A DNA stretch of 64,000 nt. It comes from Apiospora phragmitis. Its lineage: Eukaryota; Ascomycota; Sordariomycetes; Amphisphaeriales; Apiosporaceae. Position numbers and translations under genes: made by a program. Under the pieces are notes generated by a model. That model was not told where the DNA came from, made no database searches, and was given only the letters and a program-made list of their open reading frames with translations. Positions within the stretch are counted from its first letter, which is position 1, and the number at the start of each line of letters is the position of its first letter. Shown piece after piece: positions 1-10,655 of the stretch. Location of the stretch: positions 620,001 to 684,000 of the forward strand of contig JAQQWL010000013.1 of assembly GCA_038363925.1 (NCBI GenBank). The letters run 5' to 3'.

Positions 1-631
1 GTCATCTTGGGTATTGTTATATGTGGCCAAAGGCTCAGATAAATGCAAAGCGTAGATGCAAACTAGCCAGCAGATATCTGAACATTACCAGCGCCAACCA
101 GCTGATGGGTGAGTAAAGTGCATCTTGAATCTCATAGGAATAGTTTCCAGCACGTCATGGGCCGGCTACACATGAACTGAATCGGGAAAGACCCTCGAAG
201 CGATGTAACCCCCCATACTGCTTTTCATTGGTGCAGGTAGCTAGGACAGGCGCTGCTTCCATGTAGTGCTACCGTCAGTCCAATAACTGGGCCTCTTCAT
301 CCTGGGGTCTTCCATGGGGCACCCAAAGCTTTATTTTGAGGCTGCCATGATGCAACCGCTGTTGCAAGCATCAAGTGCTCTTCCTGCAAATGTAGATATC
401 GTGTATGTAAATTGTTCAAAGGAGGGTTACATGTTGGCATTGGAAACAGCAGCAGTGCAGATCTGAGCGCTGATGGCATGCGGCAAGACTCAATTCAGTA
501 CCCGAGATATCTGGCATATTCTGCGGATGGTACTTAACACCTGAGTCCGCGGGTACTTTGATAAAAAGCACGCGGCAAAATCTCGAATGAGACTGTTTCT
601 TCTGTTTCTTCTTATTTCCTCTCCCTTAGTC
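1..631. other. Left-edge intergenic sequence
   Basis: No coding region is supported here. The open frames are about 60 codons long and show no recognisable family or splice pattern. The stretch is probably the 3' flank of the regulator gene that ends at 632. Confidence 0.6.
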
Positions 632-2296
632 TCAACCGTCACTACTGAAGGGATCAATATCCATAGTGTCAAGACCAGGCAAAGCGGTCAATAAGTGCTT
701 GTCGAGAAGTTTCGAGTATATCTTGTTGCCTCCAGGTAGCCGATGGATGCGATGCCTCAAATACCGTATGTGCTCTACTGCGTCATGCCGATCGGAATCT
801 ACCGGGATCCGGGCTACGACGTTAATCGCAGCTGAGGCAACATCAAAAAGCTTCTCGGTAAATCCGCCTCCATGGACGGCGAGGCATTCCAGGTCGAGCC
901 CCCTGATACTCGAAACCACATCCCGGGCTATATCCAGTGGGTACTGATAGGTGTAATTGGCTGGTACCAGCTCAGTACCTGGAAGATCTTCCGAAAGATG
1001 TCCTAGGCGAAGGCGAACTTGCCACAAGATGGCGCGTAGCCACAGTTGCGTGACCCCAAGGTTCGCGATTTGTGTATCTTGTAGTGATGAAAGAGGTGTT
1101 AGACTCGAAGCGCCGCATATCTTGGCCTCGATATCGTCCAGGGCGCCGGGAGAGTGCGGACTTGACAGATTCTCGCCGTTATATGTCTCTATGAACGACG
1201 TATCTAAGGGGCGAAATAGTGCAATCAGACATTCAAACCCAGCAAGAGCCTGCGGGTCGTGGATTTCGAGAATGGCCGAGTTCACGGGAGGGGACGATGG
1301 GGTAATTTGGAGCGTTATGGGACGCCGGTATCTGATGGCATGAGAGCGCTCAGAGACGACTAGAACCCAGAATAGTCTCCCCGCGAGTGTTCGGCAAGGT
1401 TCCTGGAACATGTCCAAGTCCAGCAAAAGGAAGAGCGTGGTCGTTTCGCGAAGGAAGAAGAAAGCCTGGCTATGATGAAGAAGAGCAGCATGGCATGCAT
1501 ATATGAAGAATGTGAATAAGACATGCTCGAGAGTGGGATTCGAGCGCCTTGCCAAGTTGCGATGAGCGGCGAGAGCTTCTTCCAGAAGCGTCCATCCGTA
1601 AGCGGCGTTGGTGTCGACGCCTACTACATGGGAAAAGCGCCGGCTGCCAGGCTCTTCGGCTTGAATGAATACCATGGCGCACATGCCCACCACAACACAA
1701 TAGGCTTCCACGCCGGATTCCGAGGATTCCGTAATCCTTCTTCGGAGAGACTCGACGTAACCGAGGGAGAGGATGGGTATGGTTGGGCAGAGCCGAGCAA
1801 AAAAGCGCTCGACGCAATGGTCGACGACATAGCTGGGCAACAGATTCCGATGCCTCTGAAAGGATTCGTGTGGGAAGCTGGTGAAGGCTTGTGGCGATAT
1901 GGGCAGGTCCAAAGACGAAAGGATGGGAAGGCCGACGACAGGGGAGAGCAGGGGTGGACTGGTAGCGGAACTGTCGTCTGGGTCGGGGAGATGGAGCTTG
2001 GTTGATTGGGCCTTGCCAGCCGCGGCAACACATTGGTCTCCCAAGCCGACCTTGATGCAGCGCTGGCAAGGCCGCGACTCGCTGCATCCCTTTTGCAAGC
2101 GTCGACAGCGCAGACAAGCACGCGAGACCTGTGCCCGCTTCGCTCTCTTGGAAACTCGTTGTTTCATCTGTTGGGCCGGCGTCTGGCTGTCATCGTCGAC
2201 AGCAGCAGCTGAGGATTCCGAGGCATATGAATGTGGATCCGGTGGTGAATCCCCGTTCCCGCTTCCGCTTCCGCTCCCTCGTGTACCATCCGACAT
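632..2296 (-). CDS. Zn2Cys6 fungal transcription factor, probable MAL-cluster regulator
   Basis: A 554-residue nuclear regulator in one open frame. Residues 61-89 form a Zn2Cys6 binuclear cluster with spacing CX2CX6CX5CX2CX8C, preceded by a basic stretch (KRAKRAQ). The N-terminal 45 residues are Ser/Gly/Asp-rich and low in complexity. The middle (about 140-330) resembles the fungal-specific TF regulatory region, with a QAFFFLRETTTLF-like segment typical of the AmyR/MAL-activator relatives. The protein ends MDIDPFSSDG. The start ATG is the first in frame, and a 3 x 10 bp tandem repeat sits just upstream in the presumed leader. The next genes are an alpha-glucosidase on the same strand and a maltose-type permease, so it likely activates that cluster in response to maltose; this role is inferred from context. 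Zn2Cys6 identity is nearly certain, the regulon is not shown. Confidence 0.88.
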   Translation of the reverse strand: MSDGTRGSGSGSGNGDSPPDPHSYASESSAAAVDDDSQTPAQQMKQRVSKRAKRAQVSRACLRCRRLQKGCSESRPCQRCIKVGLGDQCVAAAGKAQSTKLHLPDPDDSSATSPPLLSPVVGLPILSSLDLPISPQAFTSFPHESFQRHRNLLPSYVVDHCVERFFARLCPTIPILSLGYVESLRRRITESSESGVEAYCVVVGMCAMVFIQAEEPGSRRFSHVVGVDTNAAYGWTLLEEALAAHRNLARRSNPTLEHVLFTFFIYACHAALLHHSQAFFFLRETTTLFLLLDLDMFQEPCRTLAGRLFWVLVVSERSHAIRYRRPITLQITPSSPPVNSAILEIHDPQALAGFECLIALFRPLDTSFIETYNGENLSSPHSPGALDDIEAKICGASSLTPLSSLQDTQIANLGVTQLWLRAILWQVRLRLGHLSEDLPGTELVPANYTYQYPLDIARDVVSSIRGLDLECLAVHGGGFTEKLFDVASAAINVVARIPVDSDRHDAVEHIRYLRHRIHRLPGGNKIYSKLLDKHLLTALPGLDTMDIDPFSSDG

Positions 2297-2373
2297 GTTG
2301 GAACCAGAAAGGGAAAAATTTTCTGACTATGGCAGTTGTTTGGGCCAGATAAGAGAGAGGAACGAAGGCATGA

Positions 2374-2403
2374 TGGTAGCACCTGGTAGCACCTGGTAGC
2401 ACC
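2374..2403. repeat. Three perfect tandem copies of a 10-mer
   Basis: TGGTAGCACC is repeated three times without interruption, 78-107 bp upstream of the Zn2Cys6 start codon, so it probably lies in the 5' leader or proximal promoter. Confidence 0.9.
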
Positions 2404-2688
2404 GAAAAGCATTCCTTTTCCTTCTTACGTAGTTGCGGCAATAGCTCAAGGCTTCCTCCTTGTGGTATCCCAAGTAAGTAAGCAGTACGTGGTGGAATGG
2501 ATGATGTTGCGTCCTGGTCAATCGAAATATGATGCGCGCACAACGCTCGGGTTTGGGTGCTTTATTTGGCCAGCTTGGGTCATTATTTGCGGGGTTGCTA
2601 ATGCACTTTCACCCTATAATGCATAAGAGGCTATAATAGTGACATGCCAGGCACTCAATTGACAGGAGGTTTTGATCTGGGGTAACAT

Positions 2689-2708
2689 GGAGGGAGGGAG
2701 GGAGGGAA
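2689..2708. repeat. GGGA microsatellite
   Basis: A short purine run of GGGA units in the intergenic region. No function is implied. Confidence 0.8.
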
Positions 2709-3082
2709 AGGCAGGGACCGACCAGGTAGACCTGCGGCTCTCGCTCGCTCGCACACACACCTACAGTAGAACCTGTTCCTTCGGCCCGAAAGGAAACCGG
2801 GGAGTGAGTGGGAAGGAAGGCACTTCAAGAGGAAAATCAAGGAATCAATGATGTACTTTTCCATCTCTCTGCTGTTTTCTCTCTCATTATTTTAACGAAT
2901 GTATATACATAAACTGTTATGTAAGTGACAAGGTCCTGTAGTACCCTGAGATAGGTAAAGTACGTGTACGTATATATGTAGAAGGAGAATATGTACAGGA
3001 CGATGATTTTGGAAAGTGGAAGGGACTCGGGATTTCCCGTTCTGCATAACCCACCCCATCTAGGTAGTCCGAATATGGAGGG

Positions 3083-5040
3083 CTAGACCTCACCCTCAAA
3101 ATTGACGTATAACCTTCCTTCCCACGCTTGCAGATCGTCCCCCAGATGTGCTGGCTTCTCCTCGGCAGCTGCTGTGCTGAGGAGGAGTCTGGCCTGCTTC
3201 TCCCCACAGTCCAGCAGATGGAGTACGTCAACTTGTTTCTGTACTTGCTCTGACCAGTTCATCACCACCAGCGCTCTCTTTCTGGCAGAAGAGGTGGTCC
3301 CATGCTCAGCCACCGGGGCGTTGCATTCCTTCATGTACACATACCGCTTTTCGTCCTGCTCTTCCAGGTGTCGAAACGCACCAAAGACGAAGACGTCTGC
3401 GTGCTGCTTCCTCAACCTCAACGCCTTCTTCCAGAACTCCAACACACTTTCTGGGTCGCCGCTCTGCTTCTGCACGTTGATATTGGGGAATTCATCATGT
3501 ACCCTCATCCACGGATGGTCTGACGTTGTGAACCCGGCATTCTTCGCTTGCCCGTCCCATTGGAACGGCAGTCTTGCGTGGTCTCTTCCCAGGACCTGCA
3601 GGCCATGCATCGTCTCCGCCAGCCGTTGCTTATCTCCACTACGCACTGCATCCCCATGGAAACTTCGGCTCTCCACGTCATTGTATTCCTCTATGCCCCA
3701 ATCACGTGGCATATTGGTCATGCCGATCTCCTGTCCCTGATACAAGAACAGGGTCCCCGTGAGTGTTGCTTGCCACAATGCGAGTGTCTTGGCGCTAGTG
3801 GCCCAGAGTTCGGGGGTGCTAACACTTCCGAATCGATTCACAGCACGCCCGTTGTCATGGTTCTCGCAAAAGACCGTGGTCCAGCCATCGGTGCCTTCAA
3901 TAAAGGTTTGGAATCGTGCCACATGATTCTTGAGCTTTGATAGCGCGTATGGCTGATAGATATACTTCGGCCCAAAGCCACCACCCGTGCCCAGGCGGAT
4001 CATGCTGAACTCGAACACCATATCGAGCTCCTGTGCTGCGGCTCTTACGTAGGGCAGGACATCTGACGGCCCTGACATGTTGGAAAGCTCGCCAACGCTG
4101 ACGGCTCCGTATGGAGCAAGAGCTTTTTGGTTCATCTCATGAATAAACTCATGGATACGCGGTCCATTGCACCTACAAGTGTCACAATCAGTTGTCTGCT
4201 AACGACTGACTCTCGGCCCGCACCAGACTGGAGACTTACCACATCTCCGGGGCAGGCTGGCTTTCCCACCTCGGATCTGTTACGGGTGCATCGGCATATT
4301 CTGTGCGTTTCGAGTACTTATTCACAGTGTCGATCCGGAACCCATCCACGCCTTTGTCCAACCAGAAACGCATAGTATCTTGATAGATGGCCTCCCGACA
4401 CTCGTCATTTCTCCCAGTTGAGGTCAGGCTGGTCTGGCGCGTAGAGATGCAAATAGTACTCCTGTGTCGTCTCGTCCCAAGTCCATGTCGGACAAGCAAA
4501 ATAGCCTCGCCAGTTAGTAGGGGCTAACCGGTGGCCTTGGGCATCATAGCGTGCAGGTTTCCATATGTACCAGTCACGCTTTGGGTTATCCTTGCTAGAT
4601 CGTGATTCTTTGAACCACGCATGCTCTACACTGGTGTGGTTCACGACCAGATCCAGGATCAACTTCATGCCTCGCTCGTGGCACTGCCGAGTCAATGTTT
4701 CAACATCCTCGACGGTGCCATAGGGCGGGTAGATGGCCTGATAGTTTGACACATCGTAGCCCATGTCTTTTTGTGGGCTGTCGAAGACCGGCGACAGCCA
4801 CACGCAGTCAACCCCTAGGTGGACAAGGTAGTCGAGCTCCGAGATAAGGCCTGGGATATCTCCCCATCCGTCCCCATTCGAGTCCTTGAAAGAGGCCGGA
4901 TAAACCTGGTAGAAGACGGAGGATTTCCACCACGGCTCTTTTCCGAGAAGGCGGGCACCATTCTGCTGTGTGGTATGGTGGTGGCCATTGCAGGTACCAC
5001 TACTACCAGTCACAGTGTCTGTGATCCTTTGGGACATCAT
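3083..5040 (-). CDS. GH13 alpha-glucosidase (maltase), frameshifted in this sequence
   Basis: A cytosolic maltase / oligo-1,6-glucosidase-like enzyme that would hydrolyse maltose taken up by the neighbouring permease. The N-terminal part carries WWKSSVFYQVYPASFKD and GDIPGL. All three catalytic residues are present: nucleophile Asp in GFRIDTVN, acid/base Glu in VGELS and the third Asp in ENHDNGR. There is no signal peptide. A 67 bp intron at 4173-4239 (GTAAGT...TAG) restores EMW-CNGPRI. At 4408-4410 (AAA on the coding strand) the frame breaks: DLNWE runs into a TGA after AAA, while the family continuation NDECREAIY lies in the +1 frame. Removing one A gives 629 residues, the expected length. 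The longer open frame to 5085 begins with TTG, so ATG at 5040 (or the next codon) is preferred. It may be a recent pseudogene or, more likely, a sequence error. Confidence 0.88.
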
Positions 5041-5826
5041 TTCGCCGCTGGGCTTTTCGGTCCTTTTGATGTCACCTACACCCAACCGAGGGGTTGCTAG
5101 CAGGGCGGCAGGGGAGCTGAATGGCTGCTAGCTCTTGCTTGGCCGTCGATCCTCCAAGAACTGGTTCTCGTCTTGGAAGCGCGACGCGAAGAAGGTGTTG
5201 TTGGACGCAGGATAAATCGAGTAATGACCTCTTCGAGCCACGAACATTGCGTTGTTGCGAACCAGTTCCAATTTAACGATGGTCAATTGAGCCTCACACT
5301 CGCCAAGATGTTTTAGCTGGATAAAACAGGACACAACTCCGCATAACCCCGACTCCGACAGCCTGAACGGCCGATGGCCAATGGCATTAGCAAAACTCCG
5401 CGCCCCCTGCTCAGCGCAACATCGCGCCCGAGCTCGCTACCAGTGTACCACCCAAGAAATTCAAATAAACAAGCCGACAAGCCGACCCCAGATTTTGGCC
5501 CCGCAGCGCAAGGGAATGCGGAGGATGCTATGTACTGTAATGAAGCCTGGGCCGGTCCTTTAGGGGGCTTTGCGGTCATTCGATAGGAAACACACCTTTC
5601 TACATCTGGCCATTCCTCGAGTTGCACAAATATGCGTCGGGGTTTCCTGTCACAAGTAAATATCCTTTCAACATGACTACAAATAGGCCCGATGCCGTTG
5701 CTCTAACTCTCGGGGATCTAGTCTGGTCTGACAGCAGCAATCTCCCACGCGGCGAACGTCTAACTGGTTTCTCTCTTTGCTACGACCCTACCTAGGAGTG
5801 CAAGGGATCGAACCTCCTTGGGCGTC
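5041..5826. promoter_or_regulatory. Divergent promoter between maltase and permease
   Basis: About 0.8 kb separates the start codons of the maltase (-) and the transporter (+), so both are probably controlled from here. Scattered CGG/CCG triplets are present, but I cannot fit them confidently to a known MAL or AmyR spacing. No gene is visible. Confidence 0.6.
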
Positions 5827-7535
5827 ATGTCAGGCGCTGGTACACAGCCACAGGTCGGTAACGGAGACCATGGCGTGGCAGACTCGAAAGGTATGGCCAG
5901 CTCGGATACCACCATGCTGGTCTCGGAAGCCAAGCACGCGGCCGATGCCGAGCAGCGGATGAGCTTGTGGACGGCGATGAAGCTCTATCCGAAAGCCATT
6001 GGCTGGTCCGTCCTTCTCTCCTCGACTCTGATCATGGAGGGTTATGACTTGGCCCTGCTGGGCTCACTGTACGTCTCGCCCCCCTTCAACGAGAAGTACG
6101 GAACCTACGACGAGAAGAGTCGCAAATACGCCTTGTCGGCGGCATGGCAGTCTGGACTGTCCAACGGCGCGCGAGCCGGCGAGATCATTGGCTTGATACT
6201 TGCAGGTTGGACAGCCGATCGATATGGGTATAAAGTCACGACAATGTTCAATCTGGCTCTTATGATCCTGTTCGTATTTGTGCTGTTCTTTGCTCCAAAT
6301 GTGCAAGTGCTGGTTGTAGGAGAAGTACTGTGTGGTAAGTTTTCCCTACTTGTGCCGAACCAACATCAATGCGGACGCGTGGAGCCAACATGTGATGATC
6401 AGGGATACCGTGGGGCGCGTTCCAGTCTGTCACACCGGCCTACGCCTCGGAAGTCGCTCCCGTGGTGCTACGTCCTTACCTGACGACCTTCATTAACATG
6501 TGCTGGGTTATCGGACAATTCTTTGTTGCTGCCGTGAACAAGGGTTCGGTGGACCGCATAGATGAGTGGGCCTACAGGATCCCTTTCGGAGTCCAGTGGG
6601 TATGGCCGATTCCCATTCTTGCTGGACTTATCTTTGCTCCGGAAAGCCCCTGGTGGCATGTTCGGCACGGCAACCGTGATGCCGCCAGGGCCAGTCTTTT
6701 GCGACTCACGAGCCCCGCCGACAAAGATTTCAATGTGGATGAGACCATCGCCATGATCGAGCATACCAACGCCTTGGAGCGGGACCTCCGCGCCGGTACC
6801 ACCTTCCGTGACTGTTTCAAGGGCGTCGATCTGCGTAGGACCGAGATCGTCGTCGGCATCTGGCTCGTGCAGACGCTCAGCGGGCAGAATCTGATGGGCT
6901 ACTTTGCCTATTTCATGACCCAGGCCGGCATGGACCCGTCAAACTCCTTTTCGCTGTCCATGGGCCAGTACGCCCTCGGCATGGTCGGCACGGCTGGCTC
7001 CTGGTTCCTCATGGCGCGCATGGGCCGCCGCCGTATCCACTTCAGCGGCCTGTGCGCCCAGTTCATCCTCCTCGCCATCGTGGGCTCGCTCGCGTTCTCG
7101 GGCACGCAGGCCTCGGTCTGGGGCATCGGCGCCCTGCTCATCGTCTTCACCTTCGTGTACGACTTCACTGTCGGCCCCATCACGTACTCGCTCATCTCGG
7201 AGCTGTCGAGCACGCGGCTCAAGGCCAAGACCATCGTCCTGGCCCGCGCCGCCTACAACGCCAGCAACATTTTTGTTAACGTCGTGACCAACTACCAGCT
7301 CAGCTCGACGGCCTGGGCCTGGGGCGCCAAGGCGGCCTACTTCTGGGCCGGCACCTGTCTGGTCAGTACGGTGTGGGTCTTCTTCCGGCTGCCGGAGCCC
7401 AAGGGCCGCACGTACGCCGAGTTGGATCTGCTGTTCGAGCATGGGGTGCCGGCGCGCAAGTTCGCGAAGACGGCCATCGACCCGTATGCGGAGAGATTGG
7501 GGAACGCCCGGAGCAACTTGACTAACGAGAAGTAG
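5827..7535 (+). CDS. MFS sugar transporter, maltose permease-like
   Basis: A 546-residue plasma-membrane sugar:H+ symporter of the major facilitator superfamily. It has the loop motif GWTADRYGYK, the sugar-porter motif PESPWWHVR (Trp replaces the common Arg), QTLSGQNLMGYF, and the C-terminal signature LPEPKGRTYAELDLLFEHGV seen in fungal maltose permeases. A 68 bp intron at 6335-6402 (GTAAGT...CAG) joins GEVLCG to IPWGAFQ, and both exons sum to 547 codons, so the gene is intact. ATG at 5827 is chosen because the upstream in-frame TTG is not a credible start. It is divergent from the maltase and next to the Zn2Cys6 gene, which fits a maltose uptake and hydrolysis unit. Other alpha-glucosides could be substrates. 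Confidence 0.92.
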
Positions 7536-7664
7536 AAGGAGTAATGACACGATACTATATAGTGTGATCCCTCGGTACGGTAATCATAATTGGAAACAAG
7601 TACGAATTTAGCTTGCATTGTGTTCTTTGGTATGCGCCCACAAATCAGTAACATCATTTTCCCA

Positions 7665-8409
7665 TCATGCTTTGGATTTGGATATCTTGAAGCCGGAAGG
7701 GTCGTATTTCTGTGACACGTCCTGGATCAGGGCCCGGTTCGCCTCTCCGATGGCGCCGAGGGGATCCTGCTCGCCGTGCGCGTAGTTGAGGTACAGCCAG
7801 TCGACGTAGGTGCCCCTCTGCCGGGACCACGCCTCGAGCCCCGCGAGCCACTTGTGCGACTGTTCCTCGCAGTACGCGAGCGTCGCGTCGTCCCGCGTCA
7901 GGATGCCCAGCAGCACGAGCTGGGAGTCCTCAGAGACTTTCTCGACGGCCAGCTGGGCGGCGCTTGTGCTTTTGGTCATGTCCATGGCGGGGTGCTAAGC
8001 CAGTCCTGGAAAGCGGCGGGCTTCTCGACTACTTTGGTGTTGACGAGGGGTAGTGGATGATGGTATCGCCAATGTCTGGGGCGTAGAGCCCTATGATGGC
8101 AGTTTCACAGCTGGTGTCCTTGTACATATCTTGGATGAATTGCGTCAGGAAGCCGATGTGCTGGGTGGTCATGCCCAGTCCGCTTATACGCATGCCGGCC
8201 CAGGTGCGGGTTCCCTCGAGAGTCCGGAACGCAAAAAGTGTGACGACTCCTACGTTGCCCGAGTCGGCCTCTCCGTGAAGCAAGTGTGGCAGCGCCGAAA
8301 GGAGCGATATAGAAAAACGTTCCCAATAGGGGTACGAAAATGGCCCTTTGCAACCCGCTAATTGGTCCGGCTTGAGGTCCGGCCCCCACCCAATTGCCCG
8401 GGCATACAA
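7665..8409 (-). pseudogene. Remnant of a FAD-linked (BBE-type) oxidoreductase
   Basis: Only the C-terminal part of a berberine-bridge-like FAD oxidoreductase remains, spread over three reading frames. The first piece resembles the substrate domain (GNVGVVTLFAFRT). A short piece between two shifts reads VEKPAAFQDWL. The last piece carries the family end, YVDWLYLNYAHGEQDPLG followed by KYDPSGF. The FAD-binding N-terminal half is not visible upstream. At least two frameshifts and the missing half make this a decayed copy and not a splicing problem. Such enzymes often belong to secondary-metabolite clusters, but no partner genes are seen here. Confidence 0.72.
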
Positions 8410-9355
8410 ATGTGGGTGTATAGGTAACTAGTAGATGAGATTGCTGCACAGTCTGAAGCTCCTCCGGATCCCGCATCCAGTGACAGGTAGAAAAGAGATA
8501 AACGGTCTTAACTCGGGCCTAGGAGTTGGCACAGCGTGGATGTGATCGCATCACGGCGCGTCCAGTGTCTACGAGGGGGCAAGGACGCGAAGTGATCCAC
8601 GAGATAAGTCGCATAGTGTAGAGTATATAGAAAGTTGGGACGGAAGGTGGCACCTGTGTAGATTGAGGAAGGACATCAACCACGTTCCGGAGATTCTCAT
8701 AGGTCTGTACACGATGGGGATCATGGCATCGAAGGCAAGCTTAATCCGTATGCCTAGGCTCGAACGGGGCTGCCCCCGGGTTTGGCCGTGTTACTGGCTT
8801 AAATGCAGAATAGGGGCCGAAAAAGGACGGGAGGCTTCCAGTGGGCGTAGCTCAGGCCAGCCTGCCAGCATGGCTTGCATGGCCAGCGTACGTAAATCAG
8901 TAAGAAAGGATGAAGGGTTGTTAGGTTGGGTAAGTATCTAGACTGGCCACTCGCGCTCCCTAAGACATCTTAAAATGCACACACACCTTGAATCCCTAAG
9001 AAATCAGTTCAGTTTTACAAGGATAGTAAAACCCTGGCTGATGCATTTTATCTCCAAGAAAGGGAGGCCATTGCTCTGGTAGTCGGTCACAACTTGTGGT
9101 CGGTGCCCTGCATGAAGCCTTGCGTCATAGCTCTCTGCCGAAGGTGCTGCTGCCTCCCAGGATAAGCTGTGTGTGATTTGGCGGGGTTCAACCTGCCAGC
9201 GAGCCAGCCAGCGAGTTGAATGAATGCTCGTTCAACCGAAATCCCCACCTTGAAATCAGCTGCACCATCTCATCATCAAGATATTGCACTACACTCTTCT
9301 TCCCGTCTGTTTCTTGCTTTTCATACCTGAAGCCCAGACACAGCCACCACCCATC
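8410..9355. other. Intergenic region upstream of the UCH gene
   Basis: Nothing coding is supported in this 0.9 kb. The last 100 bp are the presumed promoter and leader of the ubiquitin hydrolase gene. Confidence 0.6.
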
Positions 9356-10231
9356 ATGGCCTCCGCCACGCAGACACATCCGGACCCCGCCCCGGGCACC
9401 TCGCCGGCCTTCATCCCCCTCGAGGCAAACCCAGAGTTGATGACGAACCTGCTGCACAAGCTCGGCCTCAGCAGCGCACTCTCGATGCACGATGTCTATT
9501 CTATCGAGGACCGGGATCTGCTAGGCTTCATTCCCCAACCCCGCCTGGCCCTTCTCCTGGTCTTTCCCGTCTCGGCCGCCTACGAGTCGCAGCGCATGGC
9601 TGAAGACGCACCCGTGCCCGAATACACCGGCAAAGGTGACCAGGAACCAGTGCTATGGTTCAAGCAGACGATCCGCAACGCATGTGGCATGATGGGCTTG
9701 CTCCATGCCACCAGCAATGGGCCTGCTCGAGATTTTGTCGGTAAGCAGCCAATCTACCTGTCTACACTTGTTGATTTATAGATGGAGGGTGTCACATTGT
9801 ACAATCAAGCAGCTTCACTGACTATACGCCTTCTTTTTTTTTTTTTTTTTTTTTACAGAATCCGGCACCGATTTGGACAAACTGATCAAGGCCGCGATGC
9901 CTCTTCCACCTACCGAGAGATCGAAACTTATCGAGCAGACCCAAGCACTCGCTTCTGCACATCACGAGGCAGCCAGCCAAGGCGCCACCGCAGCACCCGA
10001 CGCCCAAGACGACGTGGACCTACACTATGTTTGCTTTGTAAAGACGAATGACGGCACGCTATGGGAGCTGGACGGACGCCGCAAAGGACCGATTGCCAGA
10101 GGAAAGCTAGCAGAAGAGGAGGATGTGCTTTCCGTAAGTGCGCTTCAATGGGGACCACTCAAGTTCTTGGAAGGGAGGGAGCCGATATGCGCTTTTGCTG
10201 TGTGGCTTTAGCTGGTTCCCTGGACGACTGA
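9356..10231 (+). CDS. Ubiquitin carboxyl-terminal hydrolase, peptidase C12 (UCH/Yuh1 type)
   Basis: A cysteine protease that removes small adducts from the ubiquitin C-terminus. The active site is complete: Gln in LWFKQTI, Cys in NACGMMG, His in DLHYVCF and Asp in WELDGRRKGP. A 118 bp intron (9741-9858) joins ARDFV to ESGTDLDK and carries a 21-T tract just before its AG. Near the end, KFLE is followed out of frame: the family's REGADMRF...VAL lies in another frame, reached if one A were added to the AA run at 10171-10172. That gives 252 residues and a stop at 10229-10231. As written, the frame stops at 10211 with an unrelated tail. A conserved gene with a terminal homopolymer shift suggests a sequence error. 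Confidence 0.9.
9834..9854. repeat. Poly-T tract in UCH intron
   Basis: A run of 21 T ends immediately before the intron's ACAG acceptor. It would act as a polypyrimidine tract and its length is probably unstable. Confidence 0.85.
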
Positions 10232-10655
10232 TTCGATGTGGTGGTTTGAATATTGTTTGGCGTTGGTGGGATTTGTTACTTTGGGTGAGCCGACGCAGAA
10301 GTTGTTAAGAAATCACCCTCGCAGCATCTCATGCGGCCTCGTCGGCGAATCCACGAGAGAGTTCAGTTGTGTTGAATACCAGCTTTGCGTCAATGAAATA
10401 CTTTATTCCCCATAGTACCTAGGTAGGTAGCCAGGTAACAAGGAGGTAACATGGTTGATTGATTGGTTATATGGGCCCAGCCACACCTCAGCCACAATCT
10501 CATTTTTCTTACAGTGCGATGTGCGTTTCGTAACCTAATGAGGAAGAACAACGACACTGAGCCTATTGCTCATATGGTAAAATCGCATGTCACATAAAAC
10601 TGGCATCTAAAACGCTATTTCACCAGAAGGCCCATGATGGTTTGATGTGACAGCC
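10232..10655. other. Short intergenic region
   Basis: About 420 bp with no supportable gene. It contains the palindrome-like TACCTAGGTA followed by further GGTA units near 10415-10432. Confidence 0.55.

Larger units (their letters stand above)
2297..3082. other. Intergenic region: regulator promoter and maltase 3' flank
   Basis: About 0.8 kb without a supportable gene. It holds the regulator's upstream sequence on the minus strand, two short tandem repeats, and the downstream flank of the alpha-glucosidase. Confidence 0.6.

Noticed and set aside
5086..5826. CGG/CCG triplets as binding sites for the MAL regulator
   Set aside because: Spacings do not fit the known AmyR or MAL consensus well enough to claim a site.
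6572..7550. Long open frames antisense to the MFS transporter
   Set aside because: They arise from high GC at third codon positions of the real gene and show no protein features.
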